Shown piece after piece: positions 36,872-47,119 of a stretch of DNA of 64,000 nt. The translations under genes were made by a program, and so were the position numbers. Source of the stretch: Halomonas sp. DQ26W (GTDB lineage: Bacteria; Pseudomonadota; Gammaproteobacteria; Pseudomonadales; Halomonadaceae); contig NZ_QPKI01000012.1 in NCBI RefSeq assembly GCF_003339685.1, positions 1 through 64,000 on the forward strand. The letters run 5' to 3'. Under the pieces are notes generated by a model, which saw nothing but the letters and a program-made list of their open reading frames with translations, had not been told where the DNA came from and made no database searches. The stretch's first letter is position 1, and the number at the start of each line of letters is the position of its first letter.

Positions 36872-38377
36872 ATGTCACGACTGCCCTTCTATCTCATCGT
36901 TGGCCTGCTGATGGCAGTAGGTATTGGCATGAGCGTGCACCGGCACGTCCAGTTCGAAGTCCCCTGGACCCAGGGCGAGCAGCGAACGGTATGGGAGGTT
37001 GAGGCGATCATCGATTTCACCGCCCTGGGCGATCCGGTTCGCGTCGACCTTGCGCTACCCCAGCACCAGCGCGGCTATCGCCTGCTGACCGAGAATACGG
37101 CGTCACCGGGCTATGGACTGTCGTTCCTCCAGGATGAAACCGGTCGTCGTGCACAGTGGTCGATTCGAGAAGCGGCCGGCAATCAACAGCTCTACTACTC
37201 GGCACGTCTGCTGGTGACGGAGGACAGACGCCAGCGGGAGTTGCCGACGCCTCCCCTGCGCGAAATCACTTGGGAGCGCCCCTACGATACCGCGGCCGCG
37301 CAGGTCATCGAGCGCGCCTGGGCTCGCAGCGCCGATCCCCACACCTTTGCCCGCGAGCTGATTCAAGATTTCAGCGAGGATCGACAGGCGGAAAACGCAC
37401 GGCTGTTATTGACCCAGTTCGAGCGCAGCACGCTACTGGTCAGGCTGCTCAACCAGGCCGGCGTGCCGGCACGGGAAGTCAGCGGCCTTCTGCTGGAAGA
37501 TGGCCGGCGACGCCAGACGCTCACCCCATGGATTCAGGTGTTTGCAGCTGATGACAACTGGGCGCTGTTCAACCCAAACACCGGAGCACAAGGGCAACCT
37601 GAAAACCTGCTGCTGTGGGAAAGTGGCGGTCGCGCCGTGCTGGAGGTTCAGGGGGGAAGCAACTCCCGGGTTACCTTCTCGATGCTGTCGCGAAATCAGC
37701 CGGCCGCCGCTGCCGTCCGCAGCCAATTGGCAGACGATACCCTGTTGAATTTCTCGATACACAGCCTGCCCCTGGAAGAGCAGGCTTTGTTCCAGACCAT
37801 CCTGCTGATACCGATCGGAGCCCTGGTGGTGGTTTTCCTGCGCATCATCGTGGGCATCAAGACCTCCGGTACTTTCATGCCGGTCCTGATCGCCCTGGCC
37901 TTCATCCAGACTACACTGCCCACCGGCCTTATCGGCTTTCTCCTGATCGTTGCCGTGGGTCTGGTGATTCGCAACTATCTCTCCTATCTCAACTTGCTAC
38001 TGGTGGCACGAGTGTCGGCGGTGATCATCACGGTCATCGCCATCATCTCGATCTTCTCTGTGCTCTCCTATCGCGTAGGCCTCAACGCGGGACTGACCAT
38101 TACCTTCTTCCCGATGATCATCCTAGCCTGGACCATCGAGCGAATGTCAATCCTGTGGGAAGAGGAAGGCCCCAAGGAGGTGCTGATCCAGGGCGGCGGC
38201 AGCCTGGTCACGGCCGTGCTGGCCTACCTGGCCATGAACAACCCCTGGATCCGCCATATCACCTTCAATTTTCTCGGCGTTCAGCTGATCATCATGTCGC
38301 TGATCCTGCTGCTAGGGAACTATACGGGCTATCGCCTACTCGAACTGCGGCGCTTCAAGCCTGTTACCGAGGACTGA
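36872..38377 (+). CDS. inactive transglutaminase-like domain fused to 7TM domain
   Basis: 501 aa. N-terminal helix (about 5-20), a periplasmic transglutaminase-like domain (about 125-260) and about seven membrane helices (about 307-490, e.g. ILLIPIGALVVVFLRIIVG). The triad of active transglutaminases is absent: the AGVPAREVSGLLL block is present, but the HAWVEV His is Pro219 (TPWIQVF) and the FDP Asp is Asn234 (LFNPN). This matches the described inactive transglutaminase/7TM family. Starts 35 bp after the protease gene; 4 bp before the ATP-grasp gene. Confidence 0.85.
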   Translation: MSRLPFYLIVGLLMAVGIGMSVHRHVQFEVPWTQGEQRTVWEVEAIIDFTALGDPVRVDLALPQHQRGYRLLTENTASPGYGLSFLQDETGRRAQWSIREAAGNQQLYYSARLLVTEDRRQRELPTPPLREITWERPYDTAAAQVIERAWARSADPHTFARELIQDFSEDRQAENARLLLTQFERSTLLVRLLNQAGVPAREVSGLLLEDGRRRQTLTPWIQVFAADDNWALFNPNTGAQGQPENLLLWESGGRAVLEVQGGSNSRVTFSMLSRNQPAAAAVRSQLADDTLLNFSIHSLPLEEQALFQTILLIPIGALVVVFLRIIVGIKTSGTFMPVLIALAFIQTTLPTGLIGFLLIVAVGLVIRNYLSYLNLLLVARVSAVIITVIAIISIFSVLSYRVGLNAGLTITFFPMIILAWTIERMSILWEEEGPKEVLIQGGGSLVTAVLAYLAMNNPWIRHITFNFLGVQLIIMSLILLLGNYTGYRLLELRRFKPVTED

Positions 38378-38381
38378 TTCC

Positions 38382-39383
38382 ATGTGGGCAAGCCCTAGCC
38401 AACTACTACGGCACGGCATCATCGGCATGAACCGACGCAATATCCGCTATATCGGCCGCTACAACGACCGCCGGCTCTATCCGTTGGTGGATGACAAGCT
38501 CCAGACCAAGCTGTTGGCTCAACGTCATGGCATCACCACGCCCGCTTTGATCGGTACCGTCACGACCCAGTTCGGCGTCAAGCAGCTCCAGAAGATGGTG
38601 GCTGGACACCAAGGCTTCGTCATCAAACCGGCCAAGGGCAGCGGTGGCAAGGGCATCCTGGTGATAGAGCGTATCGATGGCGATGGCTTCATCAAGCCCA
38701 GCGGCGTTCGCCTGGGCTTGAAGGACCTGGAGCGACATGCCTCCAATATCCTGTCGGGGCTCTACTCTCTGGGCGGCACGCCTGATGTGGCCATGGTCGA
38801 AGCCCTGATCAACTTCGACGAGCACCTCTCCGAATACACCTACGAGGGCGTGCCGGACATTCGTGTCATCATCTTTCAAGGCTACCCGGTGATGGCCATG
38901 ATGCGTCTCTCCACCGCCGCGTCCGACGGCAAGGCAAATCTTCACCAGGGCGCAGTGGGAGTGGGACTCGACATCGACTCAGGTACCGCCGTACGGGGCG
39001 TGCAGTACGACCGTCCACGACGGGAGCATCCCGACACGGGCCATGAGCTGGCCAGCCTACTGATACCCGATTGGCGGAGCCTGCTGGAACTGGCTGCCGG
39101 ATGCTTTGAAATGACCGGGCTCGGTTACCTTGGCACCGATATGGTGATCGATCGCAGCCGTGGCCCCATGCTGCTGGAACTCAACGCCCGCCCCGGGCTA
39201 GCTATCCAGATGGCCAACGGAGAAGGCCTCCGTTCACGCCTGGACCTGATCGAAAAGCAACCTGCTGGCCTCGGCGTGGCAGAGCGCGTCGCCTTCGCTC
39301 AGCGTCACTTTGCCCGCTGCGGGGAGCTCAAGCACGTCACCCCTCCTCCCCAGCCGCTGGCCGCCCTCCTGCCCAGCGCGTAG
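38382..39383 (+). CDS. alpha-L-glutamate ligase-like ATP-grasp enzyme
   Basis: 333 aa ATP-grasp ligase. ATP-binding GFVIKPAKGSGGKGILVI (about 80-97) and the metal-binding LLELNARPGLAIQMANGEG (about 264-282) are clear; the N-terminus WASPSQLLRHGIIGMNRRN is typical of this RimK-related group. Family logic: forms an amide bond between an amino acid and a carboxylate or peptide. With the protease and 7TM partners it forms a predicted cell-envelope peptide-modification system. ATG at 38382 follows GAGGA. Target and amino acid are unknown. Confidence 0.85.
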   Translation: MWASPSQLLRHGIIGMNRRNIRYIGRYNDRRLYPLVDDKLQTKLLAQRHGITTPALIGTVTTQFGVKQLQKMVAGHQGFVIKPAKGSGGKGILVIERIDGDGFIKPSGVRLGLKDLERHASNILSGLYSLGGTPDVAMVEALINFDEHLSEYTYEGVPDIRVIIFQGYPVMAMMRLSTAASDGKANLHQGAVGVGLDIDSGTAVRGVQYDRPRREHPDTGHELASLLIPDWRSLLELAAGCFEMTGLGYLGTDMVIDRSRGPMLLELNARPGLAIQMANGEGLRSRLDLIEKQPAGLGVAERVAFAQRHFARCGELKHVTPPPQPLAALLPSA

Positions 39384-39416
39384 AATGGGATCATTCTCCT
39401 CAGCATCGGGTCACCC

Positions 39417-39869
39417 ATGACCGATTCAAAGAGCCTGTTGCGGCAGGCCGAAAGACAGTGCCAGCGCCACGGGGCTCGCTTCACCCCAATTCGCCGGCGG
39501 GTCCTTGAAATGATTGCCGGGGCCAGCGGCGGCCTGAAAGCCTACGATCTCCTCGACCGACTGGCGGTCGAGCATGCCGCTGCCCGCCCGCCGACGATCT
39601 ATCGCGCCCTCGATTTCTTGATCGAACAAGGCCTGGTGCACCGCATTGAATCGCTGAACGCCTACGTGGCCTGCCCTTGCCCCGAGCATGCCCACGGCTT
39701 CCAGCTGCTGATCTGCCGCCATTGCGGGCGGGTCGAGGAGCTGCATCTGGACGACGTCAACGACCAGCTCAACATCCAGGCGCGGCAACTCGGTTTTCGC
39801 GTAGAGCGGCAGACCATCGAGCTGCTGGGCAGCTGCGATGCCTGCCTCCAAGCCACCGCCCACGCCTGA
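39417..39869 (+). CDS. zur: Fur-family zinc uptake regulator Zur
   Basis: 150 aa Fur superfamily repressor. Winged-helix part includes FTPIRRRVLEMIAGASGGLKAYDLL and RPPTIYRALDFLIEQGLVH; the C-terminal ICRHCGRVEELH with later GSCDACLQA gives two CxxC pairs for structural zinc. The CPCPEHAHGF segment and absence of the Fur HHDH cluster favour Zur. No target zinc transporter is in the window. Ribosome-binding site is weak. Confidence 0.88.
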   Translation: MTDSKSLLRQAERQCQRHGARFTPIRRRVLEMIAGASGGLKAYDLLDRLAVEHAAARPPTIYRALDFLIEQGLVHRIESLNAYVACPCPEHAHGFQLLICRHCGRVEELHLDDVNDQLNIQARQLGFRVERQTIELLGSCDACLQATAHA

Positions 39870-39908
39870 AGTCAGTGCCTGAACTCATCACCGTCTTGTG
39901 GAAACGTT

Positions 39909-40361
39909 ATGGTCGATATCTTCAAGGAACTCGAACGGGCCGAGCTCAACGCACGGCAACCGCTAGTCTCGATTCTCGATGCCGTTCGCTTCAATGCCGA
40001 CGGCCTGATCCCCGCCATTGCACAGCAGCATGACAGCGGCGAAGTGCTGATGATGGCCTGGATGAACCGGGAGTCGCTGGAGGAGACGCTGGCTACCGGC
40101 CGGGTCTGCTACTGGTCGCGCTCGCGGCAGAAACTGTGGCGCAAGGGAGAGTCATCCGGCCAGCAGCAGCATCTGCGCGAGGCTCGCCTCGATTGTGATG
40201 GCGACACCCTGCTGCTACAGGTGGAGCAAACCGGTCCAGCCTGTCATACCGGGCGGCGCAACTGCTTCTACGTGGCGCTGGAAGGCGACTCGGCACGTAT
40301 CACCAGTGAGCCTCTCATCGACCCCGACACGCTCTACCAGAAGCCTGTGGGGGGACGCTGA
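39909..40361 (+). CDS. hisI: phosphoribosyl-AMP cyclohydrolase
   Basis: 150 aa, histidine pathway step 3. [21 protein letters not shown], the [18 protein letters not shown] block and the three zinc cysteines (LDC, ACHTG, NCF) are all present, so this is the zinc-dependent form, not a Zn-independent paralogue. It stands alone, separated from other his genes, 39 bp after zur. Confidence 0.92.
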   Translation: MVDIFKELERAELNARQPLVSILDAVRFNADGLIPAIAQQHDSGEVLMMAWMNRESLEETLATGRVCYWSRSRQKLWRKGESSGQQQHLREARLDCDGDTLLLQVEQTGPACHTGRRNCFYVALEGDSARITSEPLIDPDTLYQKPVGGR

Positions 40362-40364
40362 ACG

Positions 40365-40715
40365 ATGCACTGCCTGGCGGCCTGGATCCATCGCCTGGGG
40401 CGCCTGCTGGCTCGCGGGCTCGGCCTGCTCATGCTCGGCCTGGTGAAGCTTTATCAGGCCACCCTTAGCCCCTTGCTAGGACCCCGCTGTCGCTTCTGGC
40501 CCAGCTGCTCCCATTACACGACGGAAGCAATTCAGGTCCACGGCCCGCTCAAGGGCGGCTGGCTGGCTGCGCGTCGGATCGTGCGCTGTCACCCCGGCAG
40601 TGAAGGCGGCATCGACCCGGTCCCTGGCGGCCCCAGCGAACGGCTCTGCCAGGATGATCCGGAACTCGACGAGGATTTCCGATGCCGTTGCACCGGGCAC
40701 GCTTCCGAGCGCTGA
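40365..40715 (+). CDS. yidD: membrane protein insertion efficiency factor YidD
   Basis: 116 aa. The family block [24 protein letters not shown] is clear with the conserved cysteines, followed by [18 protein letters not shown] and [15 protein letters not shown] short amphipathic N-terminus (about 1-25) may associate with the inner membrane. In most genomes yidD sits with rpmH-rnpA-yidC; here it follows hisI by 3 bp, so this could be a second copy or a relocated gene. A small inverted repeat (GGTAGC-TC-GCTACC, 40735-40748) lies between it and sufE. Confidence 0.9.
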   Translation: MHCLAAWIHRLGRLLARGLGLLMLGLVKLYQATLSPLLGPRCRFWPSCSHYTTEAIQVHGPLKGGWLAARRIVRCHPGSEGGIDPVPGGPSERLCQDDPELDEDFRCRCTGHASER

Positions 40716-40769
40716 GTGGCCGCTCGGTAGTTACGGTAGCTCGCTACCACCCTCCCCCGGCTTGTCTTG

Positions 40770-41201
40770 TCAGGCAGAGGCCGCCTCCCGCTCCGCCACT
40801 TCGTAGATCGACTTCAGCATGGCGTGCAGGCCATTGCTGCGCGTCGGCGAGAGATGCTTGTCGAGCCCCAGGTCCTGCATGAAATGCGGGCTGGTCGCGC
40901 AGATCTCCCGAGCGGGGCGCCCGTTGTAGATACGCAGCAGTACCGCGATCAGGCCTGACACGATGGCCGCATCCGAGATCGCATCGAAGTAGAGCACGTC
41001 CCCCTCACGCCGATAGTGCATCCAGACATTCGACTGGCAGCCCTGGATCTTTCGCTCGGGCGTCTTCCATTCGTCGGGGAACGCCGGGAGCTGCTTGCCC
41101 ATGTCGATAATGTACTGGTAACGATCCATCCAGTTGTCGAATATCTCGAACTCGGCCAGCAATTCCAGCTGCGCCTGCTCCGCGGTGGCTTCAGTCGTCA
41201 T
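40770..41201 (-). CDS. SufE family Fe-S biogenesis protein
   Basis: 143 aa SufE/CsdE sulfur acceptor. The sulfur-accepting Cys is in KIQGCQSNVWM, and the YIIDMGKQLPAFP opening and ADAAIV-type SDAAIVSGLIAVLL helix are typical. It takes persulfide sulfur from a group II cysteine desulfurase (SufS/CsdA), none of which is here. ATG at 41201 has GGAG upstream. Convergent with yidD. Confidence 0.92.
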   Translation of the reverse strand: MTTEATAEQAQLELLAEFEIFDNWMDRYQYIIDMGKQLPAFPDEWKTPERKIQGCQSNVWMHYRREGDVLYFDAISDAAIVSGLIAVLLRIYNGRPAREICATSPHFMQDLGLDKHLSPTRSNGLHAMLKSIYEVAEREAASA

Positions 41202-41308
41202 GGGAACTCCGTGGTTGGTATGGTGCCGATTATACCGGCTCATCCAGGGGTTCGTCCGCCCCGGGCGGCAAGCCATGCAATGTCGTCGAAAGTCTCGCGA
41301 ATGAGGCG

Positions 41309-41332
41309 ATTACGTAATTGATATCATGTAAT
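41309..41332. promoter_or_regulatory. AT-rich palindrome upstream of the KfrA-like gene
   Basis: ATTACGTAAT (41309-41318) is a perfect palindrome, and ATTAC and GTAAT (41309-41313, 41328-41332) form a second inverted repeat with GATATC between. It is 117-140 bp before the KfrA-like start in a 247-bp divergent gap, a plausible operator for autoregulation. Confidence 0.35.
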
Positions 41333-41448
41333 TATCTTTTCCTTCTTGCCCGCCGGCACTAAACTAGCCGCGACATGCAACAGCACGAGGACATTCTGCC
41401 TTGCGGCCAAGTACAGGTAGGGTTCGCAGATGACGTCAGGAGAGCGAC

Positions 41449-42522
41449 ATGGCCCGTAGTGGCGTGCAGTACGAAGACGTAAAGCAGGCAATCGATGCGT
41501 TGATGGCCAAAGGAGAAGCGCCTAGCGTTCAGAAGATAAGGGAAGTGCTGGGCACGGGCAGCTTTACCACCATCAGCGACCACCTGCGCGAATGGCGTGG
41601 TCAGCGTGAAGAGCGAGGCGTTGCCACGCCGGCACAGGGCATGCCCGAACCGATCCAGCAGTTGGCCGAAGGCCTCTGGGAGAAGGCGCAGGATGCCGCC
41701 GGAGAAGCCCTCGCCGAGTATCGCGAAGAAGCCGACCGCGAGATCACGATGGCCCGGGATGCCATGCAGGATGCCCAGCGTCAGGTGGAGGATGCCCAGC
41801 AGCGCGAAGCGGCTCTTTCAGCCCATCTGGCCAGCATCGAGCAGCGCCTGGAAGCGCGCAGCGCCGCCCTGGCCACCGCAGAAGTCGAGCGCGACCAGGC
41901 CCTCGACAAGGCACGACGACTCTGTGAGCGACTCGCCCGCAGCCTTCAACAGCTCGAACGGCTTCAGGCTGAAAGCGAGCTGCAACTCCAAGCGCATCAG
42001 CAGGCCCTGGGGGAGCGGGAGACGCAACACCAGGCTCGTCAGCAACAGGCGGAGCAACGCCACGAAGCTGCCGAAACCAGACTGATGAGCCTGCTGGATG
42101 AGGCGCGCCAGGAGCGCCTGTCGGGCGAGAAACGCTACGCAGCCAATCTGCGGCAGCTGGAAAGCCGCCAGGAGGCGTTGAAACAGGAGCTTCAGGAGAT
42201 GCGCAACGTGCTATCCAGGGAGGAGAAGCAGCACCGGGAGACCCAGTGGGCCCGGACTCGAGCAGAAGAGCACGCAGACACCATGCGCCATGAGCAGACG
42301 CTGCTCCAGGCGCGTATCGATGACCAGAAACGTCATCTTGAAGAGCAGGCCAGCCGCTTGCGCCTGCTGGAAGCAGAGGTGAGCCGCCGGCTCTGGCAGG
42401 GCGATGATCTCAGCCAGGCGAAGGGGCGTCCGGCCCGCAAGACCAAGGAAGGCCCCGCCACGGTGGAACCTTCAAACGAGACTGACAAACAGGCCGAGGG
42501 CGAACTGGGCACGAACCGATAA
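41449..42522 (+). CDS. KfrA-like DNA-binding protein with long coiled coil
   Basis: 357 aa. The N-terminal 60 residues are a KfrA_N-type helix-turn-helix region (VKQAIDALMAKGEAPSVQKI and GTGSFTTISDHLREW), followed by an almost uninterrupted Gln/Glu/Ala/Arg coiled coil (about 70-335) and a disordered basic/acidic tail. Plasmid KfrA proteins bind DNA, autoregulate and help partition; chromosomal relatives are common in Pseudomonas and Halomonas but poorly described. No plasmid partition genes are nearby. AGGAGA precedes ATG at 41449. Confidence 0.8.
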   Translation: MARSGVQYEDVKQAIDALMAKGEAPSVQKIREVLGTGSFTTISDHLREWRGQREERGVATPAQGMPEPIQQLAEGLWEKAQDAAGEALAEYREEADREITMARDAMQDAQRQVEDAQQREAALSAHLASIEQRLEARSAALATAEVERDQALDKARRLCERLARSLQQLERLQAESELQLQAHQQALGERETQHQARQQQAEQRHEAAETRLMSLLDEARQERLSGEKRYAANLRQLESRQEALKQELQEMRNVLSREEKQHRETQWARTRAEEHADTMRHEQTLLQARIDDQKRHLEEQASRLRLLEAEVSRRLWQGDDLSQAKGRPARKTKEGPATVEPSNETDKQAEGELGTNR

Positions 42523-42589
42523 CCCTGGTGGTAGCCCTCGAATCACCGCCACAGGCTCAGTTATCGCCAGGCTTGAGCCCCGCCAGCCT

Positions 42590-43180
42590 TCACCGATAAT
42601 AAGCGTTTGTGGTATCGGTATGGTCGGTCACGTCACGGATGCCGGCAAGCTCGGGTATACGCTCCATCAGCGTCTTTTCGACCCCTTCCTTGAGGGTCAG
42701 GTCAACTGCAGCACAGCCCTGGCAGCCACCGCCGAACGCCAGCACCGCCACCTTGTCATCAGTCAGTTCCGTCAGCTTGATTTCTCCGCCGTGAGCGGCC
42801 AGGCCGGGATTGATCTCGCTGTAGAGGATATAATTGACACGGTCCTCAAGCGGACTATCGGCGTTGACCTTGGGCATCTTGGCATTGGGCGCCTTGATGG
42901 TCAGTTGACCTCCCATGCGGTCGGCATTGAAGTCGACGACTGCCTCGTCGAGGAAGGCAAGACTGTTCTTGTCCAGGAATACATTGATCTTCTCCAGCTC
43001 GACACGCTCGTCGGTAGGCTCCTCCTCACCCGGCCGGCAGTAGGCGAGACAGGTTTCGGCATAAGGCGTACCGGGCTGGGTGATGAAGATGCGCACGGCG
43101 ATACCCTCGACACTCTGCTTCTCCAGCAGTTCGGCAAGGTAATCCTGGGCACTGTCGGTAATCTGGATAGTCTCGCTCAT
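42590..43180 (-). CDS. nfuA: Fe-S cluster carrier/biogenesis protein NfuA
   Basis: 196 aa. An N-terminal degenerate A-type domain (lacking its Cys ligands) is fused to a Nfu domain with the cluster-binding CxxC in [15 protein letters not shown]. It receives and transfers [4Fe-4S] clusters, especially under oxidative stress. ATG at 43180 gives the family start MSETIQIT; upstream codons in frame are not conserved. Divergent from metH. Confidence 0.95.
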   Translation of the reverse strand: MSETIQITDSAQDYLAELLEKQSVEGIAVRIFITQPGTPYAETCLAYCRPGEEEPTDERVELEKINVFLDKNSLAFLDEAVVDFNADRMGGQLTIKAPNAKMPKVNADSPLEDRVNYILYSEINPGLAAHGGEIKLTELTDDKVAVLAFGGGCQGCAAVDLTLKEGVEKTLMERIPELAGIRDVTDHTDTTNAYYR

Positions 43181-43417
43181 GGTGTTCTCGCTGCTCTGGC
43201 CTCGGCCCATTCGGGCAGGCCGTAAGTGACATACACTCCATGGTAAGCAAAACCGGCCGGCGAGACAATCCCGACTATTTTGGTCGGTTTTTGATCGACC
43301 CTGCCCTCGCGGCGCCGCATTTGTTAACATACGGGCCGAATCGGCCCGCCCAAGAAGACGCCCTGAGGCGCCTGCGAGGCCGTCTACCCGTGACTTCGCT
43401 GGAGACCGACCCGACCC

Positions 43418-46400
43418 ATGGCCGCCGTTCCCTCTGCCTTGACTGCCACCCTTACCGATCAACTCGGTCGGCGTATCCTGATGCTCGATGGTGGCATGGG
43501 CACCATGCTGCAGAACGCCGAGCTCGATGAGGCCGATTTTCGCGGTGAGCGCTTCAGCGACTGGCCCTCCGATCTCAAGGGCAATAATGACCTGCTGGCG
43601 CTGACCTGCCCCGAACTGGTGGCGCGAATCCATCGCCAGTACCTTGAGGCCGGCGCCGATATCGTCGAGACCAACACCTTCAATAGCACTCGCCTCTCCC
43701 AGTCCGATTACGGGATGGAGTCACTGGTGCCCGAGCTCAACCGGGAGTCGGCGCGTCTGGCCCGCGAGGTGTGCGACGCCGTGGCCAGTGAAACCGGTGT
43801 ACCGCGCTACGTGGCCGGTGTTCTGGGGCCGACCTCTCGTACTGCCTCGCTGTCACCGGACGTCAACGACCCGGCCAAGCGCAACGTTACCTTCGATGCA
43901 CTGCGCGAAAACTATTATGAGGCCGCCGAAGCGCTGATCGATGGCGGCTCCGACCTGATCCTGATCGAGACCATCTTCGACACCCTCAATGCCAAGGCGG
44001 CTATCTTCGCCCTGGAGGCACTATTTGCCGATCGCGGCGAACGCCTGCCGGTGATGATCTCGGGTACCATCACCGATGCCTCGGGCCGTACGCTTTCCGG
44101 CCAGACCACTGAGGCGTTCTGGAACTCCGTGCGCCATGCCCAGCCGCTCGCCATCGGGCTGAACTGTGCCTTGGGAGCCGCAGAGCTTCGACCCTACCTG
44201 GAAGAACTCGCCACCAAAGCCGATACGTTCGTCTCCGCACATCCCAACGCCGGCCTGCCCAACGAGTTTGGTGAATACGACCAGACGCCCGATGAGATGG
44301 CGGCCATCGTCGCCGAGTTTGCCGAGAGCGGCCTGGTCAACATCATTGGTGGCTGCTGCGGCTCAACCCCGGAGCACATTGCCGCTATTCATGCCGCCAT
44401 CCAGGGCATGCCTCCGCGCCAGGTGCCCGAGCGTCCGCGAGCCTGCCGTCTATCCGGCCTCGAGCCCTTCAACATCGATAAGGGCTCACTGTTCGTCAAC
44501 GTCGGCGAGCGGACCAACGTCACCGGCTCGGCCCGCTTCAAGCGCTTGATCGTCGACGAGGATTACAACACCGCCCTGGAGGTGGCCCTGGAGCAGGTGG
44601 AGAGCGGCGCTCAGGTCATCGACATCAACATGGACGAGGGCATGTTGGAGTCCGAAGAAGCCATGGTGCGATTTCTCAACCTGATTGCCGGAGAACCCGA
44701 CATTGCCCGGGTGCCGATCATGATCGACTCTTCCAAGTGGGAGATCATCGAGGCCGGGCTCAAGTGCGTCCAGGGCAAGGCGGTGGTCAACTCCATCTCA
44801 ATGAAGGAGGGAGAGGACGCTTTCCGGGAACAGGCCACCCTGTGCCGGCGCTACGGTGCCGCCGTGGTGGTGATGGCCTTCGACGAACTGGGCCAGGCCG
44901 ACACCTTCGCCCGCAAGACCGAGATCTGCCAGCGCGCCTATCAGATCCTGGTCGACGATGTGGGTTTCCCGGCGGAAGACATCATCTTCGACCCCAACAT
45001 CTTTGCCATCGCCACCGGCATCGAAGAGCACAACAACTATGCGGTCGACTTCATTGAAGCCACCCGTTGGATCCGCGAACACCTGCCCCACGCCATGGTC
45101 TCGGGCGGTGTCTCCAATGTGTCGTTCTCGTTTCGCGGCAACAACCCGGTGCGCGAGGCGATCCACTCGGCCTTCCTCTATCACGCCATTCGTGCCGGCC
45201 TGAGTATGGGCATCGTCAATGCCGGTCAGTTGGCGGTCTATGACGATCTGCCCGCCGAACTGCGCGAAGCGGTGGAGGATGTGGTCCTGAACCGGCGCCC
45301 CGACGGCACCGAGCGACTGCTCGACATTGCCGATCGCTACAAGGGCGACGGTAGCGGTCCTGCCAAGAAGGAGGACCTGGAGTGGCGCGGCTGGGAGGTC
45401 GAGAAACGTATCTCCCACGCCCTGGTCAAGGGGATTACTGCCTACATCGAGGACGACACCGAGCAGGCCCGCCAGCGTGCTGCCCGCCCCATCGAAGTGA
45501 TCGAGGGGCCACTGATGGATGGCATGAATGTGGTCGGCGACCTGTTCGGCGCCGGCAAGATGTTCCTGCCCCAGGTGGTCAAGTCGGCCCGTGTCATGAA
45601 GCAGGCAGTGGCCTACTTGATCCCCTATATCGAAGCAGAGAAGACCGAAGACACCAAGGCCAAAGGCAAGATCGTCATGGCCACGGTGAAGGGGGATGTC
45701 CACGATATCGGCAAGAACATCGTCGGCGTGGTCCTGCAGTGCAACAACTACGATGTGGTCGACCTCGGCGTCATGGTATCGGCGGAGAAGATCCTGCAGA
45801 CGGCCCGGGCGGAGAAAGCCGATATCATTGGCCTGTCGGGCCTGATCACCCCTTCCCTCGACGAGATGGTCCATGTGGCCAAGGAGATGCAACGTCAGGG
45901 CTTCGACCTGCCGCTGCTGATCGGCGGCGCCACCACCTCAAAGGCACATACCGCGGTGAAGATCGAACCCGGCTACGAGCACCCGGTGATCTACGTGGCG
46001 GACGCCTCACGTGCCGTGGGAGTGGCCGGCAAGCTGCTTTCTCCAAGCCAGAAGCCCGCCTATGTGGCGGAAATTCGTGCCGAGTACGATCAGGTGCGCG
46101 AGCGCAACGCCCGGCGCCGGCCCAAGGCCGCCGACCTCAGCTATGCCGCGGCCCGCGAGCGCAAGCTGCCCATCGACTGGGCCAGTTATACGCCGCCGCG
46201 TCCCGCCATGACCGGCCTTCAGGTATTCGACAATTACGATATCGAAGAGCTGATCGAACGCATCGACTGGACGCCCTTCTTCATGAGCTGGGAGCTGACG
46301 GGCAAGTATCCGAAGATCCTCGATGACAAGGTGGTAGGCGAAGCCGCACGCAGCCTGTTCGCCGATTCCCAGGAGATGCTGCGAAAGCTGATCGACGGAA

Positions 46401-47119
46401 AACATATCCAGGCACGTGGCGTGATCGGCCTGTGGCCGGCCAATAGCGTCGACGACGATGTCATCGAGGTCTACGCCGACGAGTCGCGTAGCCAGGTCAT
46501 CGAACGGCTTCACCATATTCGCCAACAGACCACCAAGAACCGCGATGGAGCCTGCTACAGCCTTGCTGACTTCGTCGCGCCCAAGGCGTCGGGCAAGCCC
46601 GATTGGATCGGTGGCTTCGCGGTGACCACCGGCCATGGCGTCGAGGCGCTGGCCGAACACTACAAGGCCGCTGGCGACGACTACAGCGCGATCATGGTAC
46701 AGGCACTGACCGACCGCATGGCCGAAGCCTTCGCCGAGCGTATGCACGAGCGGGTACGCAAGGAGTTCTGGGGCTATGTGCCGGACGAGCAGCTGGATAA
46801 CGTCGAGCTGATTGCCGAAAAGTATCAGGGTATCCGGCCTGCACCGGGGTATCCCGCCTGCCCCGACCACACCGAGAAGAGCACTCTCTTCCGTCTACTC
46901 GATGCCCCCTCGAATGCCGGCATCGACCTAACCGAGAATTTCGCCATGTGGCCGGCGGCAGCGGTGTCCGGCTGGTATTTCTCGCACCCGCAGTCAAAGT
47001 ACTTCTCCACCGGGAAGATAACCCGGGATCAGGTGGAAACCTTGGCTGAACGCAAGGAGATGACCCTGGAGGAGCTGGAGCGTTGGCTGGCACCGGTGCT
47101 CTCCTACGACCCGGCATGA
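43418..47119 (+). CDS. metH: cobalamin-dependent methionine synthase MetH
   Basis: 1233 aa with all four domains: homocysteine-binding (1 to about 330; zinc Cys in LNCALG and [10 protein letters not shown]), methyl-folate binding (about 350-640; NVTGSARF), cobalamin-binding with [18 protein letters not shown] (His base ligand) and the SAM-binding reactivation domain ending in MTLEELERW. Transfers methyl from 5-methyl-THF to homocysteine. Ribosome-binding site GGAG is far (13 nt). No cobalamin or SAM/SAH riboswitch is evident in the 237-bp upstream region. Confidence 0.97.
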   Translation: MAAVPSALTATLTDQLGRRILMLDGGMGTMLQNAELDEADFRGERFSDWPSDLKGNNDLLALTCPELVARIHRQYLEAGADIVETNTFNSTRLSQSDYGMESLVPELNRESARLAREVCDAVASETGVPRYVAGVLGPTSRTASLSPDVNDPAKRNVTFDALRENYYEAAEALIDGGSDLILIETIFDTLNAKAAIFALEALFADRGERLPVMISGTITDASGRTLSGQTTEAFWNSVRHAQPLAIGLNCALGAAELRPYLEELATKADTFVSAHPNAGLPNEFGEYDQTPDEMAAIVAEFAESGLVNIIGGCCGSTPEHIAAIHAAIQGMPPRQVPERPRACRLSGLEPFNIDKGSLFVNVGERTNVTGSARFKRLIVDEDYNTALEVALEQVESGAQVIDINMDEGMLESEEAMVRFLNLIAGEPDIARVPIMIDSSKWEIIEAGLKCVQGKAVVNSISMKEGEDAFREQATLCRRYGAAVVVMAFDELGQADTFARKTEICQRAYQILVDDVGFPAEDIIFDPNIFAIATGIEEHNNYAVDFIEATRWIREHLPHAMVSGGVSNVSFSFRGNNPVREAIHSAFLYHAIRAGLSMGIVNAGQLAVYDDLPAELREAVEDVVLNRRPDGTERLLDIADRYKGDGSGPAKKEDLEWRGWEVEKRISHALVKGITAYIEDDTEQARQRAARPIEVIEGPLMDGMNVVGDLFGAGKMFLPQVVKSARVMKQAVAYLIPYIEAEKTEDTKAKGKIVMATVKGDVHDIGKNIVGVVLQCNNYDVVDLGVMVSAEKILQTARAEKADIIGLSGLITPSLDEMVHVAKEMQRQGFDLPLLIGGATTSKAHTAVKIEPGYEHPVIYVADASRAVGVAGKLLSPSQKPAYVAEIRAEYDQVRERNARRRPKAADLSYAAARERKLPIDWASYTPPRPAMTGLQVFDNYDIEELIERIDWTPFFMSWELTGKYPKILDDKVVGEAARSLFADSQEMLRKLIDGKHIQARGVIGLWPANSVDDDVIEVYADESRSQVIERLHHIRQQTTKNRDGACYSLADFVAPKASGKPDWIGGFAVTTGHGVEALAEHYKAAGDDYSAIMVQALTDRMAEAFAERMHERVRKEFWGYVPDEQLDNVELIAEKYQGIRPAPGYPACPDHTEKSTLFRLLDAPSNAGIDLTENFAMWPAAAVSGWYFSHPQSKYFSTGKITRDQVETLAERKEMTLEELERWLAPVLSYDPA

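Noticed and set aside
39909-40361. HisI as a zinc-independent, Zur-controlled paralogue
   Set aside because: All three zinc-binding cysteines are present, so this is the ordinary zinc enzyme.
43181-43417. SAM, SAH or cobalamin riboswitch upstream of metH
   Set aside because: No recognisable consensus cores are seen; only a loose inverted repeat AGACG/CGTCT near 43355-43385.
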